From positions 48,582 to 112,581 of the forward strand of contig NZ_JAHLPN010000010.1 of assembly GCF_018917935.1 (NCBI RefSeq): 64,000 nucleotides of DNA. Direction: 5' to 3'. The notes under the pieces are model-generated. The model saw nothing but the letters and a program-made list of their open reading frames with translations, had not been told where the DNA came from and searched no databases. Origin of the DNA: Kineothrix sp. MSJ-39. GTDB taxonomy: Bacteria; Bacillota; Clostridia; Lachnospirales; Lachnospiraceae. Below are positions 1-7,954 of the stretch, in pieces. A program made the position numbers and the translations under genes. Positions within the stretch are counted from its first letter, which is position 1, and each line of letters begins with the position of its first letter.

Positions 1-317
1 AGATATACGGTCTGTCTGCCTCTGACAATCTTTTTCAGGAATTCCGTTAAATATTCATCGTTATCTACTTCTCTTACTCTGTTTCGTGTTGCAATACCCG
101 CTGCGCGCAAAATATCGCTGTCTGCCGGAACGGTCAGATCAAGTCCCTTTAAGAAATCCTGTCTTTCCTGCGATTCCTCCGCTTCCATCAGACCACGCAT
201 CGTAATATAGGCAATTGTACTGACTTTCCCGTCACGCAGAAAGGCGTCTGTCTTTTTCATCGCCTCGCGCACGGTATGATCCTGCAGTTCTATGCCCAAT
301 ACCTGCATTTTTCTCAT
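1..317 (-). CDS. WecG/TagA/CpsF-type glycosyltransferase, N-terminal part
   Basis: The reading frame opens at ATG 317 behind AAAGGTG and runs off the window edge, so about 105 N-terminal residues are visible. They begin MRKMQVLGIEL and contain AMKKTDAFLRDGKVSTIAYI and FLKGLDLTVPADSDILRAAG. This follows the usual start of the WecG/TagA/CpsF family: a short beta strand with LG, a helix, then a D/L-V-x-P-D-like stretch. Known members transfer N-acetylmannosamine or a similar sugar onto a lipid-linked precursor at the inner face of the membrane. The match is by eye and the sequence is divergent (PADSD where family members often have PDG), so substrate and even family are uncertain. The CPBP gene upstream ends 13 bases before this start, which suggests one transcript. 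Confidence 0.55.
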   Translation of the reverse strand, partial: MRKMQVLGIELQDHTVREAMKKTDAFLRDGKVSTIAYITMRGLMEAEESQERQDFLKGLDLTVPADSDILRAAGIATRNRVREVDNDEYLTEFLKKIVRGRQTVY

Positions 318-330
318 ATTTGTTTCACCT

Positions 331-1266
331 TTAACCCCAGAATACATCTGCTGTCATATATGCCAGGCAAAGTACAACGGAAATGACCAACGGAACGGAG
401 ACAAGCTTTGTCTTTTCCTCTCCCGCAGTTCCATGCAGCAGCTGCTGCATATGCTGTACTCTGTTTTCTTTTTTCACGATCAGGTAAAACAGACAGCCTG
501 CCAGCGCCGCCGCGCCTGCAGCGATCACCGCATAAACCGATACGGAAACCGCCAGTGCCTGCTTATAGGGCATCTGCATTGTCTGCTCGATATATGCCAT
601 ACTCTCTTCCCGACTCATGATACTGCCCTGTGCTTTCTGCACCAGCATCTGTACGACATTCGTCGTGTTGATGCAGATATGGAACAGCATACTGTAAAAG
701 ATACTGCCGCTACCCTCTAACAGCAGTACACTGACTACACCCACCAATACTGCATAGCTCATCTGGTTAAAATTCAAGTGAGTAAGTCCAAATAAAAGCG
801 CCGATAACAGCATGGAACCGACAAACCTGTGGCTTGTCTTATAGCCATGATAGATGACGCCCCGGAATACAAATTCTTCACTGATCGGTCCTACAATGCC
901 GACCATCAGCAGAATCTGCCACCACGGTACTGACAACATATAGCTTTGCAGCCCTGCGACCTCGTTATCCACAAACAACATGGAAAATGCATTCACCGCT
1001 ATAATCGCAGGCATGCACAAAAAGGTAAATACCACGACCAGAAGAGCCGTGGTAAATTTCGGTCTGTTATGGGCGATCAGCCTGACCGGATCCGTCCTTG
1101 TTCCAAGCAGGAACAAAACAGTCGGAACCAGCACGATCAACTGACTGAGCAGAAGACTCCCTATAATCCCCAGTGAAATATCACTGCACAGATACATAAG
1201 CACCATGACCGCTGCTTCCACAAGCAATGTCGTCAAAAATAGCCAATTAACCTTTTTCGGATTCAT
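331..1266 (-). CDS. CPBP family intramembrane metalloprotease (CAAX protease/Abi-like)
   Basis: This 311-residue protein is almost entirely hydrophobic, with about eight predicted membrane segments. It carries the three family motifs: EE at residues 130-131 with R135 (EExxxR), H163 with N167 (HxxxN), and H196 with N200 (HxxxN). In characterised family members these glutamates and histidines form the active site inside the membrane. Bacterial members process or protect against small peptides, or have unknown substrates. No bacteriocin genes lie beside it here, so its substrate cannot be inferred. It starts just inside the gene that follows a 77-residue HPr-like protein, and it precedes the glycosyltransferase at the window edge, so a small envelope-related operon is possible. 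Confidence 0.85.
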   Translation of the reverse strand: MNPKKVNWLFLTTLLVEAAVMVLMYLCSDISLGIIGSLLLSQLIVLVPTVLFLLGTRTDPVRLIAHNRPKFTTALLVVVFTFLCMPAIIAVNAFSMLFVDNEVAGLQSYMLSVPWWQILLMVGIVGPISEEFVFRGVIYHGYKTSHRFVGSMLLSALLFGLTHLNFNQMSYAVLVGVVSVLLLEGSGSIFYSMLFHICINTTNVVQMLVQKAQGSIMSREESMAYIEQTMQMPYKQALAVSVSVYAVIAAGAAALAGCLFYLIVKKENRVQHMQQLLHGTAGEEKTKLVSVPLVISVVLCLAYMTADVFWG

Positions 1267-1273
1267 GTGACTC

Positions 1274-1507
1274 TTAGTTATTCATCATGAAGTTTACTAA
1301 CTTATTGATATCTTCCGGCTCGTATGCCAGCAGCTCCAGCTCTGAGATCGTGCCGTCAGAGAAAAGCTTTGCCATGGAAACGTACTGGGAAAGCTTTGAT
1401 TTTAAATTCAGTCTGTCGCCTTCTCCTGTTACAAGTTCAACTTTGCCTTTGCAGCTGTCAACTACTTCAAAGAATTTTTCAATGTTTGTAATATTCTGGA
1501 TCTTCAT
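1274..1507 (-). CDS. Small HPr-fold-like protein lacking the phospho-histidine
   Basis: A 77-residue protein preceded by AAGGAG. No catalytic motif is visible. Its layout can be laid alongside the 76-residue HPr-like protein at 14535: an N-terminal beta strand and helix, a central strand pair with V/L-x-T/S-G, a K-S segment (LKSKLSQYV), and a C-terminal helix (EPEDINKLVNFMMNN). In true HPr a histidine near residue 15 accepts phosphate from enzyme I; there is none here. I infer an HPr-like fold without phosphotransfer function. Database names for such small clostridial proteins are unreliable. It lies 7 bases upstream of the CPBP gene and is probably co-transcribed with it. Confidence 0.5.
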   Translation of the reverse strand: MKIQNITNIEKFFEVVDSCKGKVELVTGEGDRLNLKSKLSQYVSMAKLFSDGTISELELLAYEPEDINKLVNFMMNN

Positions 1508-1589
1508 TTTTCATTCTCCTTTTTGTAAATATTCGTGTACGTTTACAGTTTCAGTATAATCTATATTTTGCCAAAAGAAAAGTATTCTT

Positions 1590-2426
1590 TTATTTCTTTA
1601 ACCGGATTCCGTCACTTTCCAGCGTGATCAGATGCTCTTTGTACAGACGTCCGATCGCACGCTTAAATTCATTTTTACTCATACCGACCGTTTCACGGAT
1701 CTGTTCCGGTGATGATTTGTCATGCAGTGGTAAAAATCCCTTCTTTTCGTGCAAAAGTGCCAGCACTTTATCCGCATCTTCACTCATCTGCAGATGCGCC
1801 TTCTGCCGGATACCCAGATCCAGCTTGCCATCTTCCTTCACGCCGGTCACACGCGCACTGATCTGCTGAAGCACGTGGAGTTCTCCGTACAGTTCCTTTT
1901 TCGGGATCAGCGCGGAATACTTGTCATCCACCGCTACAAATGCGCCGAAATTATGGCTGATCTCGTATACCATGCCGGTCACGACATCATCTTTCTGATA
2001 CGGGCTTTCTTTTTGCAAATACGGATACACCTTCATCGTTGCACAAAGACGTTCGCTCTTATCCAGATACAAAGCAGCTATCACTTCGTCACCTGCTTTT
2101 ACCTGTGTCGTCTGTTCTCTGTAAGGCAGAAACAGATCCTTTTCCAGCCCCCAGTCCAGGAAAGCACCTACTTTTCCGACGGATACGACACGCAGTCTTG
2201 CCGTCTGTCCGAGGGTCAGCTTCGGTTCCTTCACCGTCGCGATCGGGCGGTCGTTGGAATCCTTGTATAAAAATACATCGATCGGATCTCCCACTTCCAT
2301 ATCTGCCGGAACCTGCTTTTTCGGCAAAAGCACTTTATTTTCCGTATCTTTCATTGTCTCTGCCAGATAAATACCGAATTCAACCCGTTTTATCATGACA
2401 AGTGTCTGTTTCTTTCCAAATATCAT
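1590..2426 (-). CDS. cvfB: CvfB-like S1 RNA-binding protein
   Basis: A 278-residue protein with repeated OB/S1-type modules: one near residues 60-130 (GQTARLRVVSVGKVGAFLDW), one near 140-205 (DDVVTGMVYEISHNFGAFVA), and a weaker N-terminal one. A C-terminal winged helix follows (residues about 215-278, with FKRAIGRLYKEHLI). This order is that of the CvfB/YitL family. In Staphylococcus, CvfB binds RNA and affects virulence gene expression. The start MIFGKKQ is supported by an AGG six bases upstream. It lies 18 bases downstream of the thioesterase gene on the same strand. The role in this organism is inferred only from the family. Confidence 0.85.
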   Translation of the reverse strand: MIFGKKQTLVMIKRVEFGIYLAETMKDTENKVLLPKKQVPADMEVGDPIDVFLYKDSNDRPIATVKEPKLTLGQTARLRVVSVGKVGAFLDWGLEKDLFLPYREQTTQVKAGDEVIAALYLDKSERLCATMKVYPYLQKESPYQKDDVVTGMVYEISHNFGAFVAVDDKYSALIPKKELYGELHVLQQISARVTGVKEDGKLDLGIRQKAHLQMSEDADKVLALLHEKKGFLPLHDKSSPEQIRETVGMSKNEFKRAIGRLYKEHLITLESDGIRLKK

Positions 2427-2444
2427 ATTAGCCTGCTTTCTTTC

Positions 2445-3200
2445 TTACAATATCTTTCCCACAACCGGAACACGCTTTTCCTGTTCGCACAACGTTCCGT
2501 TAAACTTTACAACCGCATAAGGGCTTTGCTCTTCTGTTTCCAGTACAACAGTCACTTCTTCTGTTCCTTTTCCGTAAATGACCGGATACAAAGTATCGCC
2601 GAGCACCGCAGATTTATGATAGCTGACCATCAGCCGGTTCACTTCAAAATTCTCCGGCAGAAGATCTGCCGCCACAGCAACATACTGTCCGTTGTTCATA
2701 TGGTAATTGGTATCCAGATGATGTTTCCGGACAAGTACCGCTTCCAGCTTCTCACCCTCGCCTTCTATCTTGATCTTCCGTGACAGATATTCCATCGGAA
2801 GCTTCGGAGACAGTCCGTAAGCCTGCAGCATTTCCTCTGTCGGCTTTGCCGGACGCATGGACTGCAGGTTCAGAAGTGTCCAGAGTGTATTGGCAACGGC
2901 GATCCTATTGCCCTGCTCATCAAGCATATCAAAATTACGGAAGCCCAGACAGCCTTTGAATTCATAGGGATTTGTTTCGATCGTGATCCGTTCACAGAGC
3001 TGCGGATACCTCATGACATCGATCTGCCAGAAATTCAGCACCCACGCCAGTCCCTGACCTGCCAGGTATTCTGTTCCCATTCCCACATCTTCGGAATGAA
3101 AGGTGGAGCAGTCCTGAAAATAATCCAGCAGGGAAACAAGCTTCAGTCTGCCGTCTTTATTTACTTCACTGTAACGCACTCTGCTGTTGAATGAATACAT
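2445..3200 (-). CDS. Acyl-ACP thioesterase
   Basis: A 251-residue protein with two hotdog-fold halves. The first contains the helix region FQDCSTFHSEDVGMG, typical of the substrate tunnel. The second contains HLDTNYHMNNGQYV, which matches the catalytic D/N-H stretch of plant FatA/FatB-type thioesterases. Bacterial homologues of this length hydrolyse acyl-ACP and release free fatty acids, ending chain elongation. Start is ATG 3200 with GAGG upstream. It may be transcribed with cvfB downstream. Chain-length specificity cannot be read from the sequence. Confidence 0.88.
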   Translation of the reverse strand: MYSFNSRVRYSEVNKDGRLKLVSLLDYFQDCSTFHSEDVGMGTEYLAGQGLAWVLNFWQIDVMRYPQLCERITIETNPYEFKGCLGFRNFDMLDEQGNRIAVANTLWTLLNLQSMRPAKPTEEMLQAYGLSPKLPMEYLSRKIKIEGEGEKLEAVLVRKHHLDTNYHMNNGQYVAVAADLLPENFEVNRLMVSYHKSAVLGDTLYPVIYGKGTEEVTVVLETEEQSPYAVVKFNGTLCEQEKRVPVVGKIL

Positions 3201-3274
3201 TAGTTTACCTCGCTTCGCTCGAGATTTTGTTTCATCTCACCATACTCGAAAATCCTGCCGCTTTCGCGTCAGCC

Positions 3275-3285
3275 GCACTTCGTGC
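3275..3285. repeat. Small hairpin with TTC/GAA loop
   Basis: GCAC-TTC-GTGC is a perfect 4-bp stem around a trinucleotide loop that reads GAA on the minus strand. It lies in the gap between the thioesterase start and the tRNA, and is one of a family of such hairpins in the intergenic DNA of this window. Confidence 0.5.
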
Positions 3286-3319
3286 TCTTTGATTTTCTCG
3301 TTGTACGCCCAGAATAGCT

Positions 3320-3374
3320 ATAACCTGCTACGCAGGTTATTTAGTCGCACATTTGCTGCGCAAATATGTGACAA
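3320..3374. repeat. Two-hairpin interspersed repeat, copy 1
   Basis: A roughly 55-bp unit with two hairpins. The first is a perfect 9-bp stem ATAACCTGC/GCAGGTTAT with loop TAC (3320-3340). The second pairs CACATTTGC with GCAAATATGTG around loop TGC (3348-3370), with a two-base bulge. A second copy at 34069-34123 differs only at the middle base of each loop. The unit is itself framed by GCCCAGAA (3307-3315 area) and TTCTGGGC (3386-3394 area). It is too structured and too well conserved to be chance. I know no named family that matches it. Confidence 0.85.
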
Positions 3375-3396
3375 CGCTTGGTTTTCTTCTGGGCTA

Positions 3397-3427
3397 CAAA
3401 AAGCCCGGTTGAAATTCAACCGGGCTT
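3397..3427 (-). terminator. Intrinsic terminator of the tRNA-Gln gene
   Basis: The arms AAGCCCGGTTGAA and TTCAACCGGGCTT form a 13-bp stem with a one-to-three-base loop, followed on the minus strand by a run of T. It lies 8 bases beyond the 3' end of the tRNA. Confidence 0.9.
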
Positions 3428-3434
3428 CCAAAAG

Positions 3435-3506
3435 CTGGGCTACAAGGATTCGAACCTTGAAATGACGGAGTCAGAGTCCGTTGCCTTACCGTTTGGCGAT
3501 AGCCCA
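3435..3506 (-). tRNA. tRNA-Gln (anticodon CTG)
   Basis: Read on the minus strand, a 7-bp acceptor stem TGGGCTA/TAGCCCA encloses a D arm (GCC/GGC), an anticodon arm ACGGA/TCCGT with loop CTCTGAC, and a T arm with GTTCGAATC. Positions 34-36 are CTG, which reads CAG glutamine codons. The discriminator base is G, as expected for tRNA-Gln. No CCA is encoded, so CCA must be added after transcription. A strong promoter lies just upstream and a strong terminator just downstream, so it is its own transcription unit, placed next to glutamine synthetase. Confidence 0.97.
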
Positions 3507-3520
3507 TCACAACGAAATTG

Positions 3521-3549
3521 ATTATAGCAAATGTTTTTTTATTATGCAA
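3521..3549 (-). promoter_or_regulatory. Promoter of tRNA-Gln
   Basis: On the minus strand, TTGCAT (3544-3549) and TATAAT (3521-3526) are separated by exactly 17 bases. This is a near-consensus housekeeping sigma promoter, placed 15 bases upstream of the tRNA. Confidence 0.85.
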
Positions 3550-3608
3550 GTACTTTTTCAAATTTTTTTAAATATTTTTTAATTCATCTTTTTTATAGAA
3601 GGAAATGC

Positions 3609-3629
3609 GCGGAAACAAGCTGTTTCCGC
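3609..3629. terminator. Hairpin downstream of glutamine synthetase
   Basis: GCGGAAACA-AGC-TGTTTCCGC is a perfect 9-bp stem with a 3-base loop, 40 bases after the glnN stop. The tail on the minus strand is only weakly T-rich, so it may act as terminator or as 3' end stabiliser. Confidence 0.6.
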
Positions 3630-3668
3630 ACATTTATACACTTCATTTCATAACATCCAAAAGGAATT

Positions 3669-5780
3669 TTATACCTCGAACATTAACTCGCCGTAGGTCG
3701 GGATCGGCCATACGTCTTTGTCAACGATCATTTCCAGCTCATCAGCAGGTTTTCTCAGTTCATCCATAGTAGCCTTGATCGTATCTTTGTAGAAGAATGC
3801 CTGTGCCTTTACATCTTCCATAGCACTTGCTTCTTTCTCATCAGCTACCAGCTTGTTGAGTGCCTTCTGCATTGCTGCAAGTTTTGTGGAAACATCAGCC
3901 AGAAGCTCTGTCTGTACGCTTGCGTCTCCGCCTGCTGCCTTGATGGCATTTGCAGTATCTGCCAGTGTCTTTGTATATTTCACAACTGCAGGGATGATCT
4001 GCTTGCCTGCCATGTCGATCATGGTCAGTGCTTCGATATTGATCGTCTTTGCATATGTTTCGTATATGATTTCTTCACGGGATTCCAGCTCTGCCTTTGT
4101 ATAAATACCAAACTTCTCAAACAGTGCGACTGCCTTGTCACTTGTCAGTGTAGAAGCAGCTTCGATCATGGATTTGATATTTGGAAGTCCACGTTTCTCA
4201 GCTTCTACAACCCACTCATCGGAATAGCCGTTGCCATTGAAGATGATTCTCTGGTGCTCTGTCATGTATTCTTTGATCAGGTCATGTACTGCTGTTTCAA
4301 AGTCTTCTGCTTTTTCCAGTCTGTCAGCAGCTTCGCAGAATGCTTCTGCTACGATCGCATTCAGTGTTGTATTCGGGCCGGCGATGGAATCAGCGGAACC
4401 AACCATACGGAATTCAAACTTATTACCTGTGAAAGCAAATGGTGAAGTACGGTTACGGTCTGTTGCATCTTTATCCAGATCAGGCAGTGTGGATACACCT
4501 GTTTCCAGCTTACCGCCTTCTTTGCAGGATGCAGCATTACCTGTTTCTACAAGCTGTTTTACTACATCCTCAAGCTGTTCGCCAAGGAACATGGAAATGA
4601 TTGCCGGCGGTGCTTCGTTTGCGCCAAGTCTGTGGTCGTTTCCGACATCGGATGCGGACTGGCGGAGCAGATCTGCATGTTTGTCAACCGCTTTCATGAT
4701 GCAGGCAAGTACAAGCAGGAACTGGATGTTTTCATTTGGTGTATCACCAGGCTCAAGCAGGTTCATGCCATCATCTGTTGTAATAGACCAGTTGTCATGC
4801 TTACCGGAACCATTGACACCTGCATATGGTTTCTCATGCAGCAGACATCTCAGACCATGCTGTACAGCGACACGTTTCATTGTTTCCATAACAAGCTGGT
4901 TGTGGTCAACTGCGATATTTGCTGTTTCATAGATCGGAGCCAGCTCATGCTGTGCAGGAGCTACTTCGTTATGCTGTGTTTTTGCTGTAACACCTAATTT
5001 CCAGAGTTCTTCATTCAGATCCTTCATGTATGCGCCGACACGTTCACGGATAACACCGAAGTAGTGATCTTCCATTTCCTGTCCTTTTGGAGCAGGTGCG
5101 CCAAATAAGGTTCTGCCTGCAAACATCAGGTCAGATCTCTTTTTATACAGCTTCTCGTCAACAAGGAAGTATTCCTGCTCCGGTCCTACGGATGCAGTTA
5201 CTTTTGTTGCTGTTGTATTTCCAAATAAACGGACGATACGAAGTGCCTGTTTGGAAACAGCTTCCATGGAACGTAGCAGTGGAGTCTTTTTATCCAGCGC
5301 CTCACCTGTGTAAGAACAGAAGGCTGTCGGGATACAGAGGATCACGCCTGTTGAAGCTTCTTTTAAGAATGCCGGGCTTGTGATATCCCATGCTGTATAA
5401 CCTCTTGCTTCGAAGGTTGCTCTCAGACCACCTGATGGGAAAGAAGATGCATCAGGCTCACCCTTGATCAGCTCTTTACCGGAAAACTCTGTGATCATCT
5501 TACCTGTTTCATCCGGATGTGAAACGAAAGCATCATGCTTTTCTGCTGTGATTCCTGTCAGTGGCTGGAACCAATGTGTATAGTGTGTTGCACCGTTCTC
5601 ACATGCCCAGTCCTTCATTGCCTTTGCAACGACATTTGCTGCTGCCATGGAAAGCTCGCCGCCCTGATCCATGACCTTTTTCACTTCTTTGTACACATCC
5701 TTTGGCAGGCGTTCTTTCATCTTGCCAAGTGTGAACACGTTTTTACCGAAAATTTCTTCCACATTTGTAACTCCGCTCAT
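3669..5780 (-). CDS. glnN: Type III glutamine synthetase
   Basis: This protein makes glutamine from glutamate, ammonia and ATP in the cytoplasm. At 703 residues it has the long GSIII form, roughly 250 residues longer than type I. Visible family motifs are GPEQEYFLVDE, the ATP-binding NGSGKHDNWS and the C-terminal AVEKRG-like region near NGNGYSDEWVVEAEKRGLP. An in-frame ATG exists 24 bases upstream at 5804, but AAAGGGAG sits between the two, at a proper distance only from ATG 5780, so I chose 5780. A terminator-like hairpin lies in the presumed leader (5858-5890), suggesting control by antitermination, although it could instead end the upstream trhP transcript. The gene stands alone. Confidence 0.95.
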   Translation of the reverse strand: MSGVTNVEEIFGKNVFTLGKMKERLPKDVYKEVKKVMDQGGELSMAAANVVAKAMKDWACENGATHYTHWFQPLTGITAEKHDAFVSHPDETGKMITEFSGKELIKGEPDASSFPSGGLRATFEARGYTAWDITSPAFLKEASTGVILCIPTAFCSYTGEALDKKTPLLRSMEAVSKQALRIVRLFGNTTATKVTASVGPEQEYFLVDEKLYKKRSDLMFAGRTLFGAPAPKGQEMEDHYFGVIRERVGAYMKDLNEELWKLGVTAKTQHNEVAPAQHELAPIYETANIAVDHNQLVMETMKRVAVQHGLRCLLHEKPYAGVNGSGKHDNWSITTDDGMNLLEPGDTPNENIQFLLVLACIMKAVDKHADLLRQSASDVGNDHRLGANEAPPAIISMFLGEQLEDVVKQLVETGNAASCKEGGKLETGVSTLPDLDKDATDRNRTSPFAFTGNKFEFRMVGSADSIAGPNTTLNAIVAEAFCEAADRLEKAEDFETAVHDLIKEYMTEHQRIIFNGNGYSDEWVVEAEKRGLPNIKSMIEAASTLTSDKAVALFEKFGIYTKAELESREEIIYETYAKTINIEALTMIDMAGKQIIPAVVKYTKTLADTANAIKAAGGDASVQTELLADVSTKLAAMQKALNKLVADEKEASAMEDVKAQAFFYKDTIKATMDELRKPADELEMIVDKDVWPIPTYGELMFEV

Positions 5781-5857
5781 TTCATATCTCCCTTTCTTTT
5801 TCATATTAGATACTTGATAACGTTCTTTTTGTGCTTTATATCAAATTACCCTGATAC

Positions 5858-5890
5858 AAAAAAATGTTCCAAAACTACCGTTTGGAACAT
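5858..5890 (-). terminator. Terminator-like hairpin upstream of glnN
   Basis: On the minus strand ATGTTCCAAA (5881-5890) pairs with TTTGGAACAT (5864-5873) around a 7-base loop, followed at once by seven T. It ends about 80 bases before the glnN start codon. A smaller hairpin CGAAAG/CTTTCG (about 5914-5930) precedes it. A possible promoter, TTGAAA-17-TATCTT, lies further upstream near 5939-5970. The hairpin is therefore either an attenuator in the glnN leader or simply the terminator of the trhP operon. Confidence 0.7.
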
Positions 5891-6057
5891 CATCGTTCAA
5901 GTTATCTTATTTTCGAAAGATTCCTTTCGTTGCTATTAAGATACTCTTATTTTTTTTAAATTTCAATACCCATTTTTCTATTTTTTGAAAATTGGTCGAA
6001 TTTTCTAAAACATTTGTAGAATTTTTCCTGTCAAATGTCTATATTGCACAATCAGAA

Positions 6058-7308
6058 TCAGCTTGTTGCACACGCTTTTTTGCGCAGAAGATCGTAATGA
6101 GAAGCTTCCTCACTAAGCAGAACGCGGAGCTTCTGCTGTGGATGCGGTGCACTTTCCTGCTCCTGTCCTTCTTCATTCACAATAGACAGTACAGTCGTCT
6201 GTACATTGCTGCCATCCGACTTCATGATCTCGATCGTTTCACCGACACTGAACTTATTGCGCTGTGTAATGGATACGATACTTCCCGCATTTTCCTGTGC
6301 AGCTTCTGCATCTTCCACGATACCGAGATAAATATACTCCTGCTCATAAGTATTGCTGTCGTAGATCTGTGTATTTTCATCCGGTCTGCCAAAATAAAAG
6401 CCCGTTGTAAACTGGCGGTACGTGCATTTGGAGATCTCCTCCCTGCACCATGGCAGGATTGCTTCGTATGCTTCCCCGGATTCGAGGCAGGCATCGATCG
6501 CTTTCCGGTATGTTCTTGCAACTGTTGCCACGTAAAGTGCCGTTTTCATTCTGCCTTCGATCTTGAAGCTGTCGATTCCCGCATCGATCATTTCCGGGAT
6601 ATGTTCGATCATGCAAAGATCCTTGGAATTAAAAATATAAGTGCCTCTTTCATTTTCATAAACAGGCATATACTCGCCCGGTCTGGACTCTTCCACTACC
6701 GCATATTTCCATCTGCAAGGATGGGTGCAGGCACCGCGGTTGGCATCCCTGCCCGTAAAATAATTGCTGAGCAGGCATCTGCCGGAATAGGAAATACACA
6801 TAGCACCATGGATAAAGCTCTCGATCTCCATATCTTCAGGGATCTGTTCCCGGATCTCTTTGATCTCCTTCAGAGATAATTCTCTGGCAGACACCACACG
6901 TTTTACGCCCTGTCCGTACCAGAAACGGTAGGTCATGTAGTTGGTATTGTTTGCCTGTGTGCTTAAATGGATCTCAATATTCGGGCAGTTCTCTTTTGCC
7001 AGCATGATCATGCCCGGATCTGCCACGATGATCGCATCCGGTGCAAGCTCTGCCAGTTCCTGAAAATATTTTCTGGCAGGCTCCATATCGTAATTGTGTG
7101 CCAGAATATTTGCCGTTACATGTACTCTGACGCCATGGGCATGCGCAAACGCAATACCTTCCTTCATATCTGCATGGCTGAAATTCTTTGCCTTTGCGCG
7201 CAGAGAGAATGTCTCGCCGCCGATATAAACCGCATCCGCACCAAATATAACTGCTGTTTTTAACACTTCCAGGCTGCTCGCCGGAATCAATAATTCTGGT
7301 TTTCTCAT
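6058..7308 (-). CDS. trhP: U32 family protein, tRNA uridine-34 hydroxylation (TrhP-like)
   Basis: A 416-residue U32 protein with the family signature in GRCLLSNYFTGRDANRGACT (residues about 168-190) and the N-terminal barrel start ELLIPASSLEVLKTAVIFGA. In Bacillus and E. coli, TrhP-type U32 proteins hydroxylate uridine 34 of some tRNAs at C5, using prephenate. The C-terminal 100 residues form the small beta domain seen in full-length members. The gene follows trmR by a single base, and trmR methylates the product (ho5U to mo5U), so the pair makes functional sense and matches the Bacillus yrrM-yrrN-yrrO order. Only one U32 gene is present where Bacillus has two. The older label of collagenase or peptidase is not supported. 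Confidence 0.82.
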   Translation of the reverse strand: MRKPELLIPASSLEVLKTAVIFGADAVYIGGETFSLRAKAKNFSHADMKEGIAFAHAHGVRVHVTANILAHNYDMEPARKYFQELAELAPDAIIVADPGMIMLAKENCPNIEIHLSTQANNTNYMTYRFWYGQGVKRVVSARELSLKEIKEIREQIPEDMEIESFIHGAMCISYSGRCLLSNYFTGRDANRGACTHPCRWKYAVVEESRPGEYMPVYENERGTYIFNSKDLCMIEHIPEMIDAGIDSFKIEGRMKTALYVATVARTYRKAIDACLESGEAYEAILPWCREEISKCTYRQFTTGFYFGRPDENTQIYDSNTYEQEYIYLGIVEDAEAAQENAGSIVSITQRNKFSVGETIEIMKSDGSNVQTTVLSIVNEEGQEQESAPHPQQKLRVLLSEEASHYDLLRKKACATS

Positions 7309-7309
7309 T

Positions 7310-7954
7310 TTACTTATCCTTCTTTACCGAAAGCGCGATCCCATCCCCGAGAGGGATGATGGAGGTCACAAGCATTTCGTTGTTTTTCAGTTCATATAAA
7401 TATTCCCGCATTCTCGTATGGATCGTACGGTTTCTTCTTGTTACCGCATAGCGTGACTGGATGATATCTCCATCCTGCAGCACATTATCAGACAATAATA
7501 CACCGCCCGGTGCCAGAAGCCTGAGCACATCCGGCATAAAATGGATATACTGTCCCTTTGCCGCATCCATAAAGATCATATCATAACTTCCGGTAAGACC
7601 TGCCAATATTTCTGTGGCATCACCTTCCAAAAGTGTGATCCTTCCGTCTCCGTGCGCCTCAAAATTTGCTTTGGCGATCGGTATTCTTTTCTCATATTTC
7701 TCGATCGTTGTGATCTGTCCGTCCGCCGGCATATATTCCTTCATCAGTAATGCAGAAAAACCGATAGCAGCTCCCACTTCCAGAATCTGCCTCGGTTTAT
7801 TCATTTTAAGCAGTGTTTTCAAAAAGCTCTGCATCTCTTTTCGGATGATCGGTACTTCCGTCTGCAGTGCATACTGTTCCAGTTCTTCCAGATACGGTGG
7901 AAGCTCTTTTTCCAGTGAATTGATATAATCCACATATCTCTGCTCTACTATCAT
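7310..7954 (-). CDS. trmR: tRNA 5-hydroxyuridine O-methyltransferase (TrmR-like)
   Basis: A 214-residue class I SAM-dependent O-methyltransferase. The SAM-binding glycine-rich loop is ILEVGAAIGFSALLM (residues about 58-72), the acidic residue after strand 2 lies in TTIEKYEKR, and the metal/catalytic stretch is MIFMDAAKGQYIHF. TrmR converts ho5U34 to mo5U34 in tRNA; generic catechol O-methyltransferases share this fold. The TrmR assignment rests mainly on the neighbouring TrhP gene and the MltG-like gene upstream, as in Bacillus. Its ATG overlaps the stop of the upstream gene by 4 bases (ATGA), which indicates translational coupling. Confidence 0.82.
   Translation of the reverse strand: MIVEQRYVDYINSLEKELPPYLEELEQYALQTEVPIIRKEMQSFLKTLLKMNKPRQILEVGAAIGFSALLMKEYMPADGQITTIEKYEKRIPIAKANFEAHGDGRITLLEGDATEILAGLTGSYDMIFMDAAKGQYIHFMPDVLRLLAPGGVLLSDNVLQDGDIIQSRYAVTRRNRTIHTRMREYLYELKNNEMLVTSIIPLGDGIALSVKKDK

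Noticed and set aside
5858..5980. Glutamine riboswitch upstream of glnN
   Set aside because: I could not find the conserved core of known glutamine RNA motifs; only a terminator and a small hairpin are visible.
6058..7308. Collagenase or protease function for the U32 protein
   Set aside because: The gene sits with trmR in the tRNA hydroxylation order, and related U32 proteins are known to modify RNA.
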